Assembly: GCA_965221755.1 (NCBI GenBank)
Contig: OZ244921.1
Coordinates: 3,782,001 to 3,846,000 of the forward strand
From: Azophilus sp965221755
Lineage (GTDB): Bacteria > Pseudomonadota > Gammaproteobacteria > Pseudomonadales > Azotimanducaceae
Length of the DNA stretch: 64,000 nucleotides
Direction: 5' to 3'
The notes under the pieces were generated by a model that ran no database searches, was not told the DNA's origin, and saw nothing but the letters and a program-made list of their open reading frames with translations. Every line of letters starts with the position of its first letter. The stretch's first letter is position 1. Of the stretch, positions 15,806 through 23,968 are shown piece by piece. The position numbers were made by a program, and so were the translations under genes.

Positions 15806-18559
15806 CTAGGAGGACACAAACTTCGAACCGCCCCTGTAAACGGGCTTCATGTGGTCTTCGACCAGATCATTCAAGCCCGATACCGTCTTGGGGTTCAGCT
15901 TGTAGCCCGGCAGGCCGGTGTTCATCCGCTGCACCTCCAAGTTGCCGGTGTGCAGCGTGAACGCGCTGCGCGCCGCCCGCGAGGCCTTCATGTTGCCGCC
16001 GACCGGCGGCAGCGCGCCGTTGTTCCTGTCCGCATAAGCGGCGAGGTACTTCACTTCAGCATCGAGTTGACCGGTGCGGTCCTTGCCGCTCTTGCAGTTG
16101 AACAGCGTATCCTCGCCCATCGTGTGGGAGATCAAAGCCAGACGGGACACCATCTTGTAGGGGTCGCTGTCTCCGTCCCCGTAGCCTTGGCTTGACCAAA
16201 GCGACTTGATCTGCTCTCCCGCATCCGACAGGGTGCGGGCCTGCTGGCGCAGGCTGGTCAGTTCCCGCTCCATCCCGGAGATGCGGGCCGAAAGCTCGGC
16301 GTTGTCCCCGCCCCGCTCCAGCATCGCCTTCGCGCTGAGCAAAGTGGCCTCAGTGCGCGAGGCGCTGCCCTGGATCTCCTGAAGGCGAGCCGCCACATCG
16401 CCCCCCAGTCCCTTGGCGCCGGCCGGGCCGACCAGCTTGGTCAGCCCGGGGTCGTTGACCTTCATGGCGAAATTCCAGCCCATCAGCTTGCTCATCACGG
16501 GATTCAAGGCGTTGCGCAACGGGCCACTCCTGCCGATGGCGCCCTGATTAACGCCGAAATTGAACTGGCGGACGTCCACCTTGGCGGTCACTGTGCGCGG
16601 TTGGCCCTGGGCATCGCGCACCTGCAACGCCACGGTTCCCGCCCCCTGCAGCTTGGCCAGCCCCTGCTGCTGCAGGGCCAGCATGGTCAGTTCGCTCTTT
16701 TGGCTGTTCTTCGTGTGTCGAAGGTGGTCCGGCGTCACCAGCGAAACCGACGTGAGCTCAAGGGAGACGGTCTTGCCGTTCAGCGCCTCCTCAAACTTGG
16801 CGGGATTGGAAACCAAGGCGGCCACCGCCATTTCCTTGGCCATGTTCTGGCTGACCGCCGTGCGGATTTGCAGGGCCGCCGCATCGGCTTGCTTGCTGCC
16901 GCCGCGCACCGACTTGACGATGTTCTCAACCCCGGCCTCCCCCAGCGTATCCCGGACCACCTGCTTGAGCTCGGCTTCGGGCAGGCTGCGCAGATGCTTG
17001 CCGGTCATGGCGTACGCATCGAGAATGCCGTGCCGCAAGCCCGAAAACAGCGTTTCGCCCTTGTCGTTGGTCAACGACGTCTGGGCGAGGTTGGGCACGT
17101 GCTTGTACTGGGTGCGATCAGCGCAGTTGATGCCGTTGCCGACATAGTCCTCCGCGAAATGGGCGGCGATCGCCTTGGCCGGAACGATGTGGCTGTGCGC
17201 CACCGTCCGCTCGCCCCTGCCGTTGGTCAGGTCGGCTTCCACCCGGGTATGGATCGGCTCCCAGGCTTGGCCATTGAGAACTTGGATATGGGCTTGGCCC
17301 TGCAGGGCCCTGATGTTCGGCAGCTGATCCTTGGCGACGCCCGCTTGAACCAGACGATCCTGAATGAACTCCCGCAGCATGCGGGCCTGGCCCACCTTCG
17401 CGTGCGTGGTCGGGAGGCCGCCGTCATCGGCTGACCCGGAGCCGCCGCTCCATTGCTGGCGCAGCGCCGCTACGTCCTTGTCCGAGCCCCCTTGGAACTT
17501 GACCAGCGTCAGCGGCTCATCCCAAAGCGACTTGGCGGCCAGCTTAAGCTCGTCGCCGGGCGCATCGATTTTGCCGTTGGTCACGTCCCGAATCTGCGCC
17601 AGCTCATCGCGATGGGCCTGCAGCTCCCCCACAAGCTGCTGCTTGGCCGCTTCATCAAGACCCGGCAGCGACAGATTCCGCGCCACGGACAGCGCCGCTT
17701 CGGCGTGCTGCAGATGGGCGTCGGCCCGATCCGAGCGGCTGACCGGCCCGTCCCCAGCTTCCTCGACATCGCTCAAGGCGGCGATGTCGGCCAAGTCCAG
17801 AATGGACTCCTGAAGGTTCTGGGACAGCGCCTTGAGCACGTTATCGGCGGCGCTGCCCGCCTGCTGGCCTTGCTGCAGCTGACCCTCGACCCAAGCCGTC
17901 GCCACTTTGATGTTGTGCTTGCTGGAGGCCACCAGCGTCTCCAACTCCTGCCGTTCGCCATCACTCAGCGGTTGGCTCAAGGACTTGTCCACCAACTCGG
18001 CCAGCTGGCCCAGATCGCCGTCGAGACTCTTTGCGAACTCAACGGCCACGCCAAGCTCCGCAGCAGTGCCGGCAGGTATGGCGCCAGCGTTGTTGGCGAG
18101 ATAGTTGGCGAGGCGCGCCGGCGAGGAACTCAGGGATTTCTGCAAGCCAGCGTCATCCGGCAAGGCTTCGGCCCGGGCCAATCGCTCGGCAAAACGCGCG
18201 GACGCCTGCCCCGATCGCGCCGCAAACAGTTCACTGGAAGGGCTGGCGCGGACAGCCTCAGGGGCAGGGTCCCGAAACTTGGCGGTCACCGCATTGAACG
18301 CCAGCTTGGCAACCGAGCCGATGCTGCTGGCCACCCTTGATCGGATGCTGCGCCGCTCAGCCTGTCCGTTGACGCCATCGCGTTCGTGGCGATCAGCCAC
18401 TGAAGCCGGCGAACTGGCCGAGGGGTCCTCACCCCTCTGCACGCTCAGGCCGCGCCACTCGGCGCTGGCCGAACCTGAATCCGCAGCCGGACCTCCGGCG
18501 GGCAGGCTGATCTCCGGAAACTGCACCCTGGGGGTGGGATCATATGCAACTTCTGCCAT
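15806..18559 (-). CDS. SopB/SigD/IpgD-family phosphoinositide phosphatase effector
   Basis: A 917-residue T3SS effector. The active-site CX5R signature CKSGKDRTG lies at Cys822-Arg828, followed by DAEVKY, as in SopB/IpgD. The second family motif, FNFGVN, is at about 666-671. These enzymes dephosphorylate host phosphoinositides such as PI(4,5)P2 and remodel membrane ruffling, phagosomes and Akt signalling. Family members are about 540-560 residues; here an extra ~350-residue helical N-terminal region precedes the catalytic half. Start ATG 18559 has AGGAGA six bases upstream. A class I chaperone gene follows. Catalytic Cys, Lys, Asp and Arg are all present, so activity is expected. Confidence 0.9.
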   Translation of the reverse strand: MAEVAYDPTPRVQFPEISLPAGGPAADSGSASAEWRGLSVQRGEDPSASSPASVADRHERDGVNGQAERRSIRSRVASSIGSVAKLAFNAVTAKFRDPAPEAVRASPSSELFAARSGQASARFAERLARAEALPDDAGLQKSLSSSPARLANYLANNAGAIPAGTAAELGVAVEFAKSLDGDLGQLAELVDKSLSQPLSDGERQELETLVASSKHNIKVATAWVEGQLQQGQQAGSAADNVLKALSQNLQESILDLADIAALSDVEEAGDGPVSRSDRADAHLQHAEAALSVARNLSLPGLDEAAKQQLVGELQAHRDELAQIRDVTNGKIDAPGDELKLAAKSLWDEPLTLVKFQGGSDKDVAALRQQWSGGSGSADDGGLPTTHAKVGQARMLREFIQDRLVQAGVAKDQLPNIRALQGQAHIQVLNGQAWEPIHTRVEADLTNGRGERTVAHSHIVPAKAIAAHFAEDYVGNGINCADRTQYKHVPNLAQTSLTNDKGETLFSGLRHGILDAYAMTGKHLRSLPEAELKQVVRDTLGEAGVENIVKSVRGGSKQADAAALQIRTAVSQNMAKEMAVAALVSNPAKFEEALNGKTVSLELTSVSLVTPDHLRHTKNSQKSELTMLALQQQGLAKLQGAGTVALQVRDAQGQPRTVTAKVDVRQFNFGVNQGAIGRSGPLRNALNPVMSKLMGWNFAMKVNDPGLTKLVGPAGAKGLGGDVAARLQEIQGSASRTEATLLSAKAMLERGGDNAELSARISGMERELTSLRQQARTLSDAGEQIKSLWSSQGYGDGDSDPYKMVSRLALISHTMGEDTLFNCKSGKDRTGQLDAEVKYLAAYADRNNGALPPVGGNMKASRAARSAFTLHTGNLEVQRMNTGLPGYKLNPKTVSGLNDLVEDHMKPVYRGGSKFVSS

Positions 18560-18616
18560 TGCCGTCTCCTGTTCGTCTGATGCCTCGTTATTTCCCCGCC
18601 GCCAAACGCAGTGCGC

Positions 18617-20764
18617 CTAGGCTCGAGTGGCGCCTAGCCCCAAGTTCTGGGCGACCACGCCCCGCCCCCGGCTCTTGACGTCCTCATAGGCCATCAACTC
18701 CGGCGCCGCGGCCACGCGTTCGGAGAAGCGATGCTTAGTGGCCGCCGACGATGATTTCGGAAGCCTAGCAACTTTTGCGGGATCGTCAAGTGCCTTAACC
18801 GCTTCTTTGCGTCCTTCGGCAAACCATCGCTCAAAGCGGTTTTCCAGCGCCCACTCCGCGGCCCTGCGATTGCCCCACCGCGCCAACTCCTTGAAATTGC
18901 GAATTTCCCCGCTGCGAACGCGCGCTTCGATGTCGGTGCTGACCGCTTTGGGCAATCCTGCGGCCTTGACCTTGTCCAGCATCTGCCGACGGCTGACGAT
19001 CTGCGGCTCCGAGGCGGCCGGCTTGGCGGAGGCCGTTTGCTTGGATGCCGGCTTGGCTGCGGTTGGCTGCGCCGCAACGGGCTGGGGATCAACCCGCCCC
19101 CGACTGGCCAGCAAGGCAGCGATGTGGGAACCGACAATGCGGCGCGCCTCGACCTTGACGGCAGGATAGTCGAGCAACTGCCTGGCCCCCGACAGATGGT
19201 TGGAAACCGCCAGCAGCAGGTCGCCCGGGGGCGTTCGCGTCAGCCGTCCCCCCACCTCGGCGCGGTGGGCGCCCAGCCCTTCCGAATACCACTTCTGGAT
19301 GCGATTTTGCATCACCCAATCCGTGGTCCTTGCGTTGGAGCGCTGCGCCAAGTCGCTGAGGCCGCGAATTTGCCCGCCGTCAATTTCCGCAAGCAGCTTC
19401 GACTTGACGTCACCAGGCAGCTGGACGCCCTCCAAGGATCGCTTGACCTCTGCCGGCGGCTTGCGGTCAGCGGGGAAGTCCGGCTCCGGGGCGGCCTTGG
19501 CCACGTTGGCCGATGCGGGGTTGGGCGAGCCGCGTTCGGCGGCGTCCCTGCGGGGTTCGACGGCAACGCTTTCCGGGTCCAAATAGTCGCCGGTCGCATC
19601 CCGCGACTTCACCCACACGGCTTGGGCGACATGCACGTCAACCATCCCCTTGGCCTGGGACTCGACCTCCGGCCAAGGCCTGATTTCCTGCGCGTTCAGA
19701 AGGACTTTGGAGATGTGTACCTTCAAGTCCTCCGAAGGCTTCTGCGGGAGCGCCTTCTTGATGTCGATCCCCGCCTTCCTGGCAGCGTCCGCTTGGGCTT
19801 GGAGGGCGTCCTTGTACCAGCCATCGACGAGCTTCTCGTCCACCCACTTGGCGGCGGCTTGATTGGCATGCAGCGCCAATGCGTCGATGTCCCTGATCGA
19901 GTCGGCCTTTACGCGGGCTTCAACCAAACGGGCGGCGCCCTTGGGCAGCTGCGCCGCCGCCAGCTCGCCCAGCAAGGCTTTTTTCCTCCCTTCCGGGCTT
20001 ACGTCAACATAGGTTGGGTCGTCGTTGAATGAAACGCCAACGCCGGTGCCGGGCGCCTGCGTTGATGCGGAGGGAGCTGCAGCGACGCCCGGCGCACCGG
20101 CCGACCCCGCAGGCTCGCCGCCGTCCTTGTTGAGAGAGGTGTTGCGCGTTGCCGGGTCAGCCAGGTTCACGGCGCGCGCCTTGAGGAAGGCATCGGTCGC
20201 CTCATCGCCAATCCGCATGGCCTCGCCGGCGGTCAGCGCGCGCCCGCCCCCCTGCCCCGCTTGGTCGATGGCGCTGCGAATGCCGTCCGCAAGCCTTGCC
20301 CGATTGCGGTCGTCCAAGTCGGCGACAATGCCCAACTCGTCCAAACGCCGATCGATGCGCGAAACCAGCCCTTCGGCCAACACGCGGTTCTGCTGCTTGG
20401 CTTGGGTGGACTGCGCGTCGAGCTCGCCAAGCACTTCCCGAACCCGGCGGGTCGACAGCGGCTTGCCCTGCAGCAGGTCAGTGGTCAGCAAGGCCTCGGC
20501 GCGGCTCACGTCCCGGTCAGTATATCCGGCGTAGTTGGCTATGGCCTGCAGAAACCGGCCATGCGCGGCTTCCTGGGACGTGCGCGCCAAGGGGTCGGGG
20601 GAAATCCTTTCCTTGATCCAAGCCACCGCCCGGCCCAGCCAGGTGCCCCCGCTGACCTTGACGCCATCCGACTCGGCATCGAGCCGCAGGATCCCGCGCT
20701 CCACGCTGGAGGCGACGGCGCGAAAGTCTTGGATGTCCGCTATGTTCGTCACGGCTGCGCTCAT
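18617..20764 (-). CDS. Candidate T3SS effector with three tandem ~115-residue repeats, 715 aa
   Basis: The start is set at ATG 20764, with GGAGG eight bases upstream. An open extension to 21061 merely translates an intergenic palindromic repeat. Residues 60-200 resemble the N-terminal module of the 717- and 691-residue effectors (a GKPLSTRRV motif at 100-108). A Pro/Ala-rich linker follows (215-245). Three diverged repeats lie at about 263-383, 443-552 and 594-710. Each holds an LP...EARV-type helix, an IR-x-(I/L/F)-x-x-LA helix, a W-V/A-x-(E/N) helix with WY/WF, and a distal helix pair. They are separated by Pro/Ala linkers. No enzyme family is recognised; the repeats look like a binding module. 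Confidence 0.7.
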   Translation of the reverse strand: MSAAVTNIADIQDFRAVASSVERGILRLDAESDGVKVSGGTWLGRAVAWIKERISPDPLARTSQEAAHGRFLQAIANYAGYTDRDVSRAEALLTTDLLQGKPLSTRRVREVLGELDAQSTQAKQQNRVLAEGLVSRIDRRLDELGIVADLDDRNRARLADGIRSAIDQAGQGGGRALTAGEAMRIGDEATDAFLKARAVNLADPATRNTSLNKDGGEPAGSAGAPGVAAAPSASTQAPGTGVGVSFNDDPTYVDVSPEGRKKALLGELAAAQLPKGAARLVEARVKADSIRDIDALALHANQAAAKWVDEKLVDGWYKDALQAQADAARKAGIDIKKALPQKPSEDLKVHISKVLLNAQEIRPWPEVESQAKGMVDVHVAQAVWVKSRDATGDYLDPESVAVEPRRDAAERGSPNPASANVAKAAPEPDFPADRKPPAEVKRSLEGVQLPGDVKSKLLAEIDGGQIRGLSDLAQRSNARTTDWVMQNRIQKWYSEGLGAHRAEVGGRLTRTPPGDLLLAVSNHLSGARQLLDYPAVKVEARRIVGSHIAALLASRGRVDPQPVAAQPTAAKPASKQTASAKPAASEPQIVSRRQMLDKVKAAGLPKAVSTDIEARVRSGEIRNFKELARWGNRRAAEWALENRFERWFAEGRKEAVKALDDPAKVARLPKSSSAATKHRFSERVAAAPELMAYEDVKSRGRGVVAQNLGLGATRA

Positions 20765-20831
20765 GTCAAAACCTCCAATGCGTTGCGCCTGTCCAGCCAA
20801 TGCTAACCGAAAGGCGGGGGCGCTGTCGATG

Positions 20832-20915
20832 CGCGACCTGACGGTCGCGGATGGAGTTTCGCTGGCGCGAAACTCCGCGCACGTCGCTTGGGTCAAGTCC
20901 CGGTGCGCTTCCGAT
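20832..20915 (+). repeat. Two-hairpin dispersed repeat, copy 2 (allele A)
   Basis: Hairpin 1 is CGCGACC-TGAC-GGTCGCG (20832-20849). Hairpin 2 is GGAGTTTCGC-TGGC-GCGAAACTCC (20853-20876). The conserved tail follows. It lies between the peroxiredoxin gene and the first effector gene of the T3SS operon. Confidence 0.9.
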
Positions 20916-21032
20916 CCCGCATATGCCCTGACGCACGCCCCTGACTCACTCCTTGCCTCGAATCCGCCTCCGATCCCAACGCCAGCCGTCCTGCGAAGGT
21001 CATGATGGCGACGCATCCAATCCAAGCGGGCA

Positions 21033-21578
21033 TTAAAGAGTCGCTTCGTCGGGCGGTTCAATGCGGGGCACGTTCAACTCCTCAAGATGGGCGATCAGAT
21101 CCGCTCCAGCAGTGCTTGGATTGACCGCTCGGTCTATCCGGACGACGATCCCCGCCGGATCGATGAAGAACGTCCAGCGGTTTGCCAAGCGGCGCGCGTT
21201 CAGCACGCCGTACACCTCGGACACCAACCGTTCAGCATCTGACAAAACCGGGGCCTTGGCCCCCATCTGTTTGGAGAAGGCGGTATTCGTTTTCAGCGAA
21301 TCCACGCTCAGCATGAGCAAAACGGCATCGTACTTGCCGATTTCCGCAGCACTGTCACGCAGCGCCTTGCATTGCAGGGATCAGCGCCCGACGAAAGCCC
21401 TCGGGAAGAAGCTGAGCACAACGTGCCGGCCGCGATAGTCCGCCAACCGATGCGTTTGGCCGTCGCTGCCCGGCAGTTGGAAGTCAGGGGCAGGGTAACC
21501 CAATTCCGCTGCGAACGAGTTGGCGCCGGAGAGCGTCAAAGCCGCAAACAGACAGAAAAAGATGGAATTGGGAGGCAT
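21033..21578 (-). CDS. Periplasmic peroxiredoxin, probable selenoprotein (UGA at peroxidatic position)
   Basis: AhpC/TSA (thioredoxin-fold) peroxiredoxin, 181 residues if the in-frame TGA at 21381-21383 is read as Sec66. Residues 1-24 form a signal peptide (cleavage near SFA-AELG), so it should act in the periplasm. The sequence FFPRAFVGR-U-SLQC-KALRDS aligns UGA with the peroxidatic Cys of the PrxQ-type TPGC site, with Cys70 four residues on as a possible resolving residue. The same frame continues cleanly through the rest of the fold (LLMLSVDS, FFIDPAGIVVR) to a stop at 21033. A SECIS-like hairpin follows the UGA, and selA, selB and tRNA-Sec lie in this window. A Cys-to-stop nonsense mutation is the alternative. 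Start ATG 21578 has only a weak ribosome-binding site. Confidence 0.82.
21348..21366 (-). promoter_or_regulatory. Candidate bacterial SECIS element
   Basis: Starting 15 bases after the UGA, GGCGCUG pairs with CAGUGCU (seven pairs, two of them G-U) around a CGUGA apical loop. The loop is 22-26 bases after the UGA and has G in its second position followed by U. Bacterial SECIS hairpins bind SelB and lie immediately downstream of the UGA at about this distance. Confidence 0.7.
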
Positions 21579-21685
21579 GATAAAGGGTTTAGCTCTCACT
21601 TTCACCTCTAACGTCGGTTTGGTTAAGCAACCTGTGGTTAAGGAATCTCGCCAAAACAAATTGTCCGAAATGATGTCGCCCTGGC

Positions 21686-21937
21686 ATGCTTGGCGTCATG
21701 GCAACGATGGCGCAAGCCTTGGCAAGCCAGCGGCCGTCCCGGGACCATTGCCCGATGAGCGAACGCGGTGGGCCATGGGCCGCGGCTCGGACGATGGGCC
21801 GGGGCGGCATCACGCGCCTCGCCGAGGCGACGGGCATGTCGCTCAGCGGGGCGCACCCGGTGCCCACCGAGCGCGACCTTGGGCTGGTCGCTGCGCTGGA
21901 GCGGCAGCGGCGAGGCTGCGGGGCGCGCGGAGGCTGA
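21686..21937 (+). pseudogene. ISAzo13-like transposase N-terminal remnant
   Basis: This frame encodes a diverged fragment (SERGGPWAAARTMGRGGITR followed by LAEATGMS, then ERDLGLVAALE). It resembles the N-terminal helix-turn-helix region of ISAzo13-family transposases. The rest of the transposase is absent. The fragment fills the gap between the peroxiredoxin and the sulfatase-modifying-factor-like gene. Confidence 0.5.
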
Positions 21938-21956
21938 CGGACCGGCACGGGCCAGC

Positions 21957-23090
21957 TCACGAGTCCAGCTTGCGGGCCACGCGGAATCCGGCGATGAAGT
22001 ACCGCGAGTCCGGGGCGTAGCGGAAGCGGTAGGCGGAGCGAAGGTACTTGGGGGAACTGATCCAGGAGCCGCCGCGCAGCACATGCACGGGTTCGGCGTC
22101 CGAGTTCTCGCCGACGACGACGGGGCCGCCGTCAGAAGGAGCGCGGTCGTACCCGATCCGGTAAACGTCCTGCACCCACTCCCAGACATTGCCATGCATG
22201 TCATGCAGGCCCCACGCATTCGGGTTGAACGAACCCACGGGGGCCGAGAACCTCCGATCGTTCCATGCCGAGCCGCAGCCGCCGCAGTTGGCCCGGTTCT
22301 CGCCAATCCGGTCGCCCCACGAATACTTCGTCGTTGAGCCGGCCCGAGCCGCATACTCCCATTCCGACTCGGTGGGCAGGCGATACTGCTGCCCCGTCTT
22401 TGCCGACAGCCAAGCGACATAGTTCTGGGCGTCTCGCCAGCTCACGTTGACAACCGGCTGGTCGCCCCGGCCCCAACCCTCATCCAAGGGCCAGTAGCCG
22501 TCGCAGCCGCCGAGCGACGCGCAGGCATCCCACTGTGCAAAGGTCACCTCCGTCACCGACAGCGCAAACGGCTGGGCTATGCGGACCTCGTGGACGGGAA
22601 GCTCGTCGTTGGCGCAGTCGCTGTCGCCGGACAGGCAGCCCATTCGGAACGAGCCCGACGGAATCTCCACCATCCGCGGACAGTCGGGGCAGTCTTGCCA
22701 GACGTCAACATCGGCCTCGCCAGCCGTCAACGCGTCGTCGGCCACCTCCGCAGCGCGCGAATCGTCCGTGCCCACCTTCCCGATGCCGTCGAAGCCGATT
22801 GAGCCGCCGTCGGGCTTCTCGATGCAGGCGTTGCGAAACGCGCCCACAAGGTTGCAGTTGGTGCCGCCGCTGTTCCAGCACTCAGCGACTGCCCGTGCCT
22901 GGGCCGTCTCCAGTTTTTCAAAACTCCAAGTCAAGCCCCAGCTGTGGGAGCCATCGACATTGTCGCTGAAGGTGATGACGGCATGGCATTGGTCGTCAGC
23001 GGCGCTGGCCAGCGCTGTCGCCGGCAAGCCAAGGGCAAGCACGAAAAGCACGAAGCAAGGGCTTGATCCACAAACACATTGAGAGGTCAT
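21957..23090 (-). CDS. DUF4189-like plus formylglycine-generating-enzyme (FGE/SUMF1) domain protein, exported
   Basis: A 377-residue protein. Start ATG 23090 is chosen because it has GGAG upstream and gives a signal peptide (FVLFVLALGLPATALASA). An in-frame upstream extension translates transposase debris. Residues 33-110 form a small Cys-rich DUF4189-like domain (ECWNSGGTNCNLVGAF). Residues 140-377 form the FGE-sulfatase fold: FRMGC, ELPVHEV, FALSVTEVTFAQWDAC, RLPTESEWEYAARAGS, GLHDMHGNVWEW, LRGGSW and FIAGFRVAR. True FGEs activate sulfatases by converting Cys to formylglycine, but many exported FGE-fold proteins have other or non-catalytic roles. No sulfatase is adjacent, so catalytic function is uncertain. 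Confidence 0.85.
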   Translation of the reverse strand: MTSQCVCGSSPCFVLFVLALGLPATALASAADDQCHAVITFSDNVDGSHSWGLTWSFEKLETAQARAVAECWNSGGTNCNLVGAFRNACIEKPDGGSIGFDGIGKVGTDDSRAAEVADDALTAGEADVDVWQDCPDCPRMVEIPSGSFRMGCLSGDSDCANDELPVHEVRIAQPFALSVTEVTFAQWDACASLGGCDGYWPLDEGWGRGDQPVVNVSWRDAQNYVAWLSAKTGQQYRLPTESEWEYAARAGSTTKYSWGDRIGENRANCGGCGSAWNDRRFSAPVGSFNPNAWGLHDMHGNVWEWVQDVYRIGYDRAPSDGGPVVVGENSDAEPVHVLRGGSWISSPKYLRSAYRFRYAPDSRYFIAGFRVARKLDS

Positions 23091-23129
23091 TTCTACTACT
23101 CCATTACCTCGAACTCGATTCGAACCTTT

Positions 23130-23330
23130 TTTTGCCGGGAGGCTCACCCAACTTAGCCGTTTACCGTTCCGCGTCAAGGCCCAGTGCGGCCGCCGGTAGT
23201 TGTGGAAGAACTCGTGCCGGGCGAGCCTTGGGGCGACGTCGGCGACGGTGAGGGGTCCGTCGTAGAGGCTCCAGAACTCGATGCGGGCGGACCGGTTGGC
23301 GCGCTCGACGCAGGCATGCGGCGGCGGCAG
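23130..23330 (-). pseudogene. Integrase-core (rve) transposase C-terminal remnant
   Basis: On the minus strand one frame reads CVERANRSARIEFWSLYDG and ends HEFFHNYRRPHWAL. This is the characteristic C-terminus of DDE integrase-core transposases of the IS3/IS481 type. The N-terminal catalytic part is missing. It borders the FGE-like gene and contributes the spurious upstream extension of that frame. Confidence 0.65.
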
Positions 23331-23366
23331 GAGGCATGGCCATGGTTCGCCTCCGTCCGTCCGGCT

Positions 23367-23825
23367 TCACAACAGCTTGACGAGGGCGACGACCAGTCCG
23401 CCCTGCGCGATCAACGCACCGATCATCCACTTCATCAAATCCGACTTGGAGACCTCTATGGCAGCCTTCGTCTCCTGACGCAGCGCCTCAATGCCGGCCT
23501 TCGTCTCCTGACGCAGCGCCTCAATGCCGGCCTTCGTCTCCTGACGCAGCGCCTCAATGCCGGCCTTCGTCTCCTGACGCAGCGCCTCAATGCCGGCCTT
23601 CGTCTCCTGACGCAGCGCCTCCGTCTCCTGACGCAGCGCCTCCGTCTCCTGACGCAGCGCCTCAATGTCGGCCCGCGCCCCTTCGACGTCGGCCTTGGTG
23701 GCGAGGTTGGCGTTGAGCAAAGCGACATGCTCCTCGGCCAGCGTCTCCGCCTGCCGCTCGGTGAAGCCGCAGCCGGTCAGGCGCTTGACGAAGCGGTGGG
23801 TGTCGAACGCGATGGCCTCTGACAT
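23367..23825 (-). CDS. Coiled-coil protein with C-terminal membrane anchor (DUF1640-like)
   Basis: A 152-residue protein. Residues 1-45 form a helical head (FVKRLTGCGFTERQAETLAE) like the N-terminus of DUF1640/CCDC90-type coiled-coil proteins. The middle is a tandem coiled-coil array of ALRQETE and ALRQETKAGIE units. Residues 128-150 form one transmembrane helix (MIGALIAQGGLVVALVKLL). It probably anchors in the inner membrane and oligomerises through the coil. Function is unknown. The array is encoded by near-identical DNA repeats, so its length could change by slippage without loss of frame. Confidence 0.65.
   Translation of the reverse strand: MSEAIAFDTHRFVKRLTGCGFTERQAETLAEEHVALLNANLATKADVEGARADIEALRQETEALRQETEALRQETKAGIEALRQETKAGIEALRQETKAGIEALRQETKAGIEALRQETKAAIEVSKSDLMKWMIGALIAQGGLVVALVKLL
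23458..23669 (-). repeat. In-frame 33-bp and 21-bp tandem coding repeats
   Basis: About five near-identical 33-base units (encoding ALRQETKAGIE) and about three shorter 21-base units (ALRQETE) lie head to tail inside the coiled-coil gene. Both unit lengths are multiples of three and of the seven-residue heptad or its 11-residue variant. Copy changes would therefore alter stalk length while keeping the frame. Confidence 0.9.
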
Positions 23826-23864
23826 GAGCGAATCATAGTGGCGCCGACGCCGTTCAGCAACACG

Positions 23865-23968
23865 CGTCTCTCGCCCAAGAGGGCGAGAGACGGTTGTAGT
23901 TTCGCTTTCGCGAAACTCCGCGCCCGTCGCTTAGGTCAGATTCCGAAATGTTTCTGGGCCCGCACACA
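23865..23968 (+). repeat. Two-hairpin dispersed repeat, copy 3 (allele B)
   Basis: Hairpin 1 is a perfect CGTCTCTCGCCC/GGGCGAGAGACG pair around AAGA. Hairpin 2 is GTTTCGC-TTTC-GCGAAAC. The conserved tail contains TTCCGAAATGTTTCTG and CCCGCACA. It occupies the left part of the 409-base gap before sctP. Confidence 0.92.

Noticed and set aside
20765..21061. N-terminal extension of the 715-residue effector to a start at 21061
   Set aside because: The extension translates dispersed-repeat copy 2, and GGAGG precedes the internal ATG at 20764.
21033..21659. Reading the peroxiredoxin as a frameshifted or nonsense pseudogene
   Set aside because: The frame is unchanged across the TGA, which falls exactly on the peroxidatic site with a SECIS-like hairpin, and a Sec decoding system is encoded. 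A recent nonsense mutation remains possible but is less likely.
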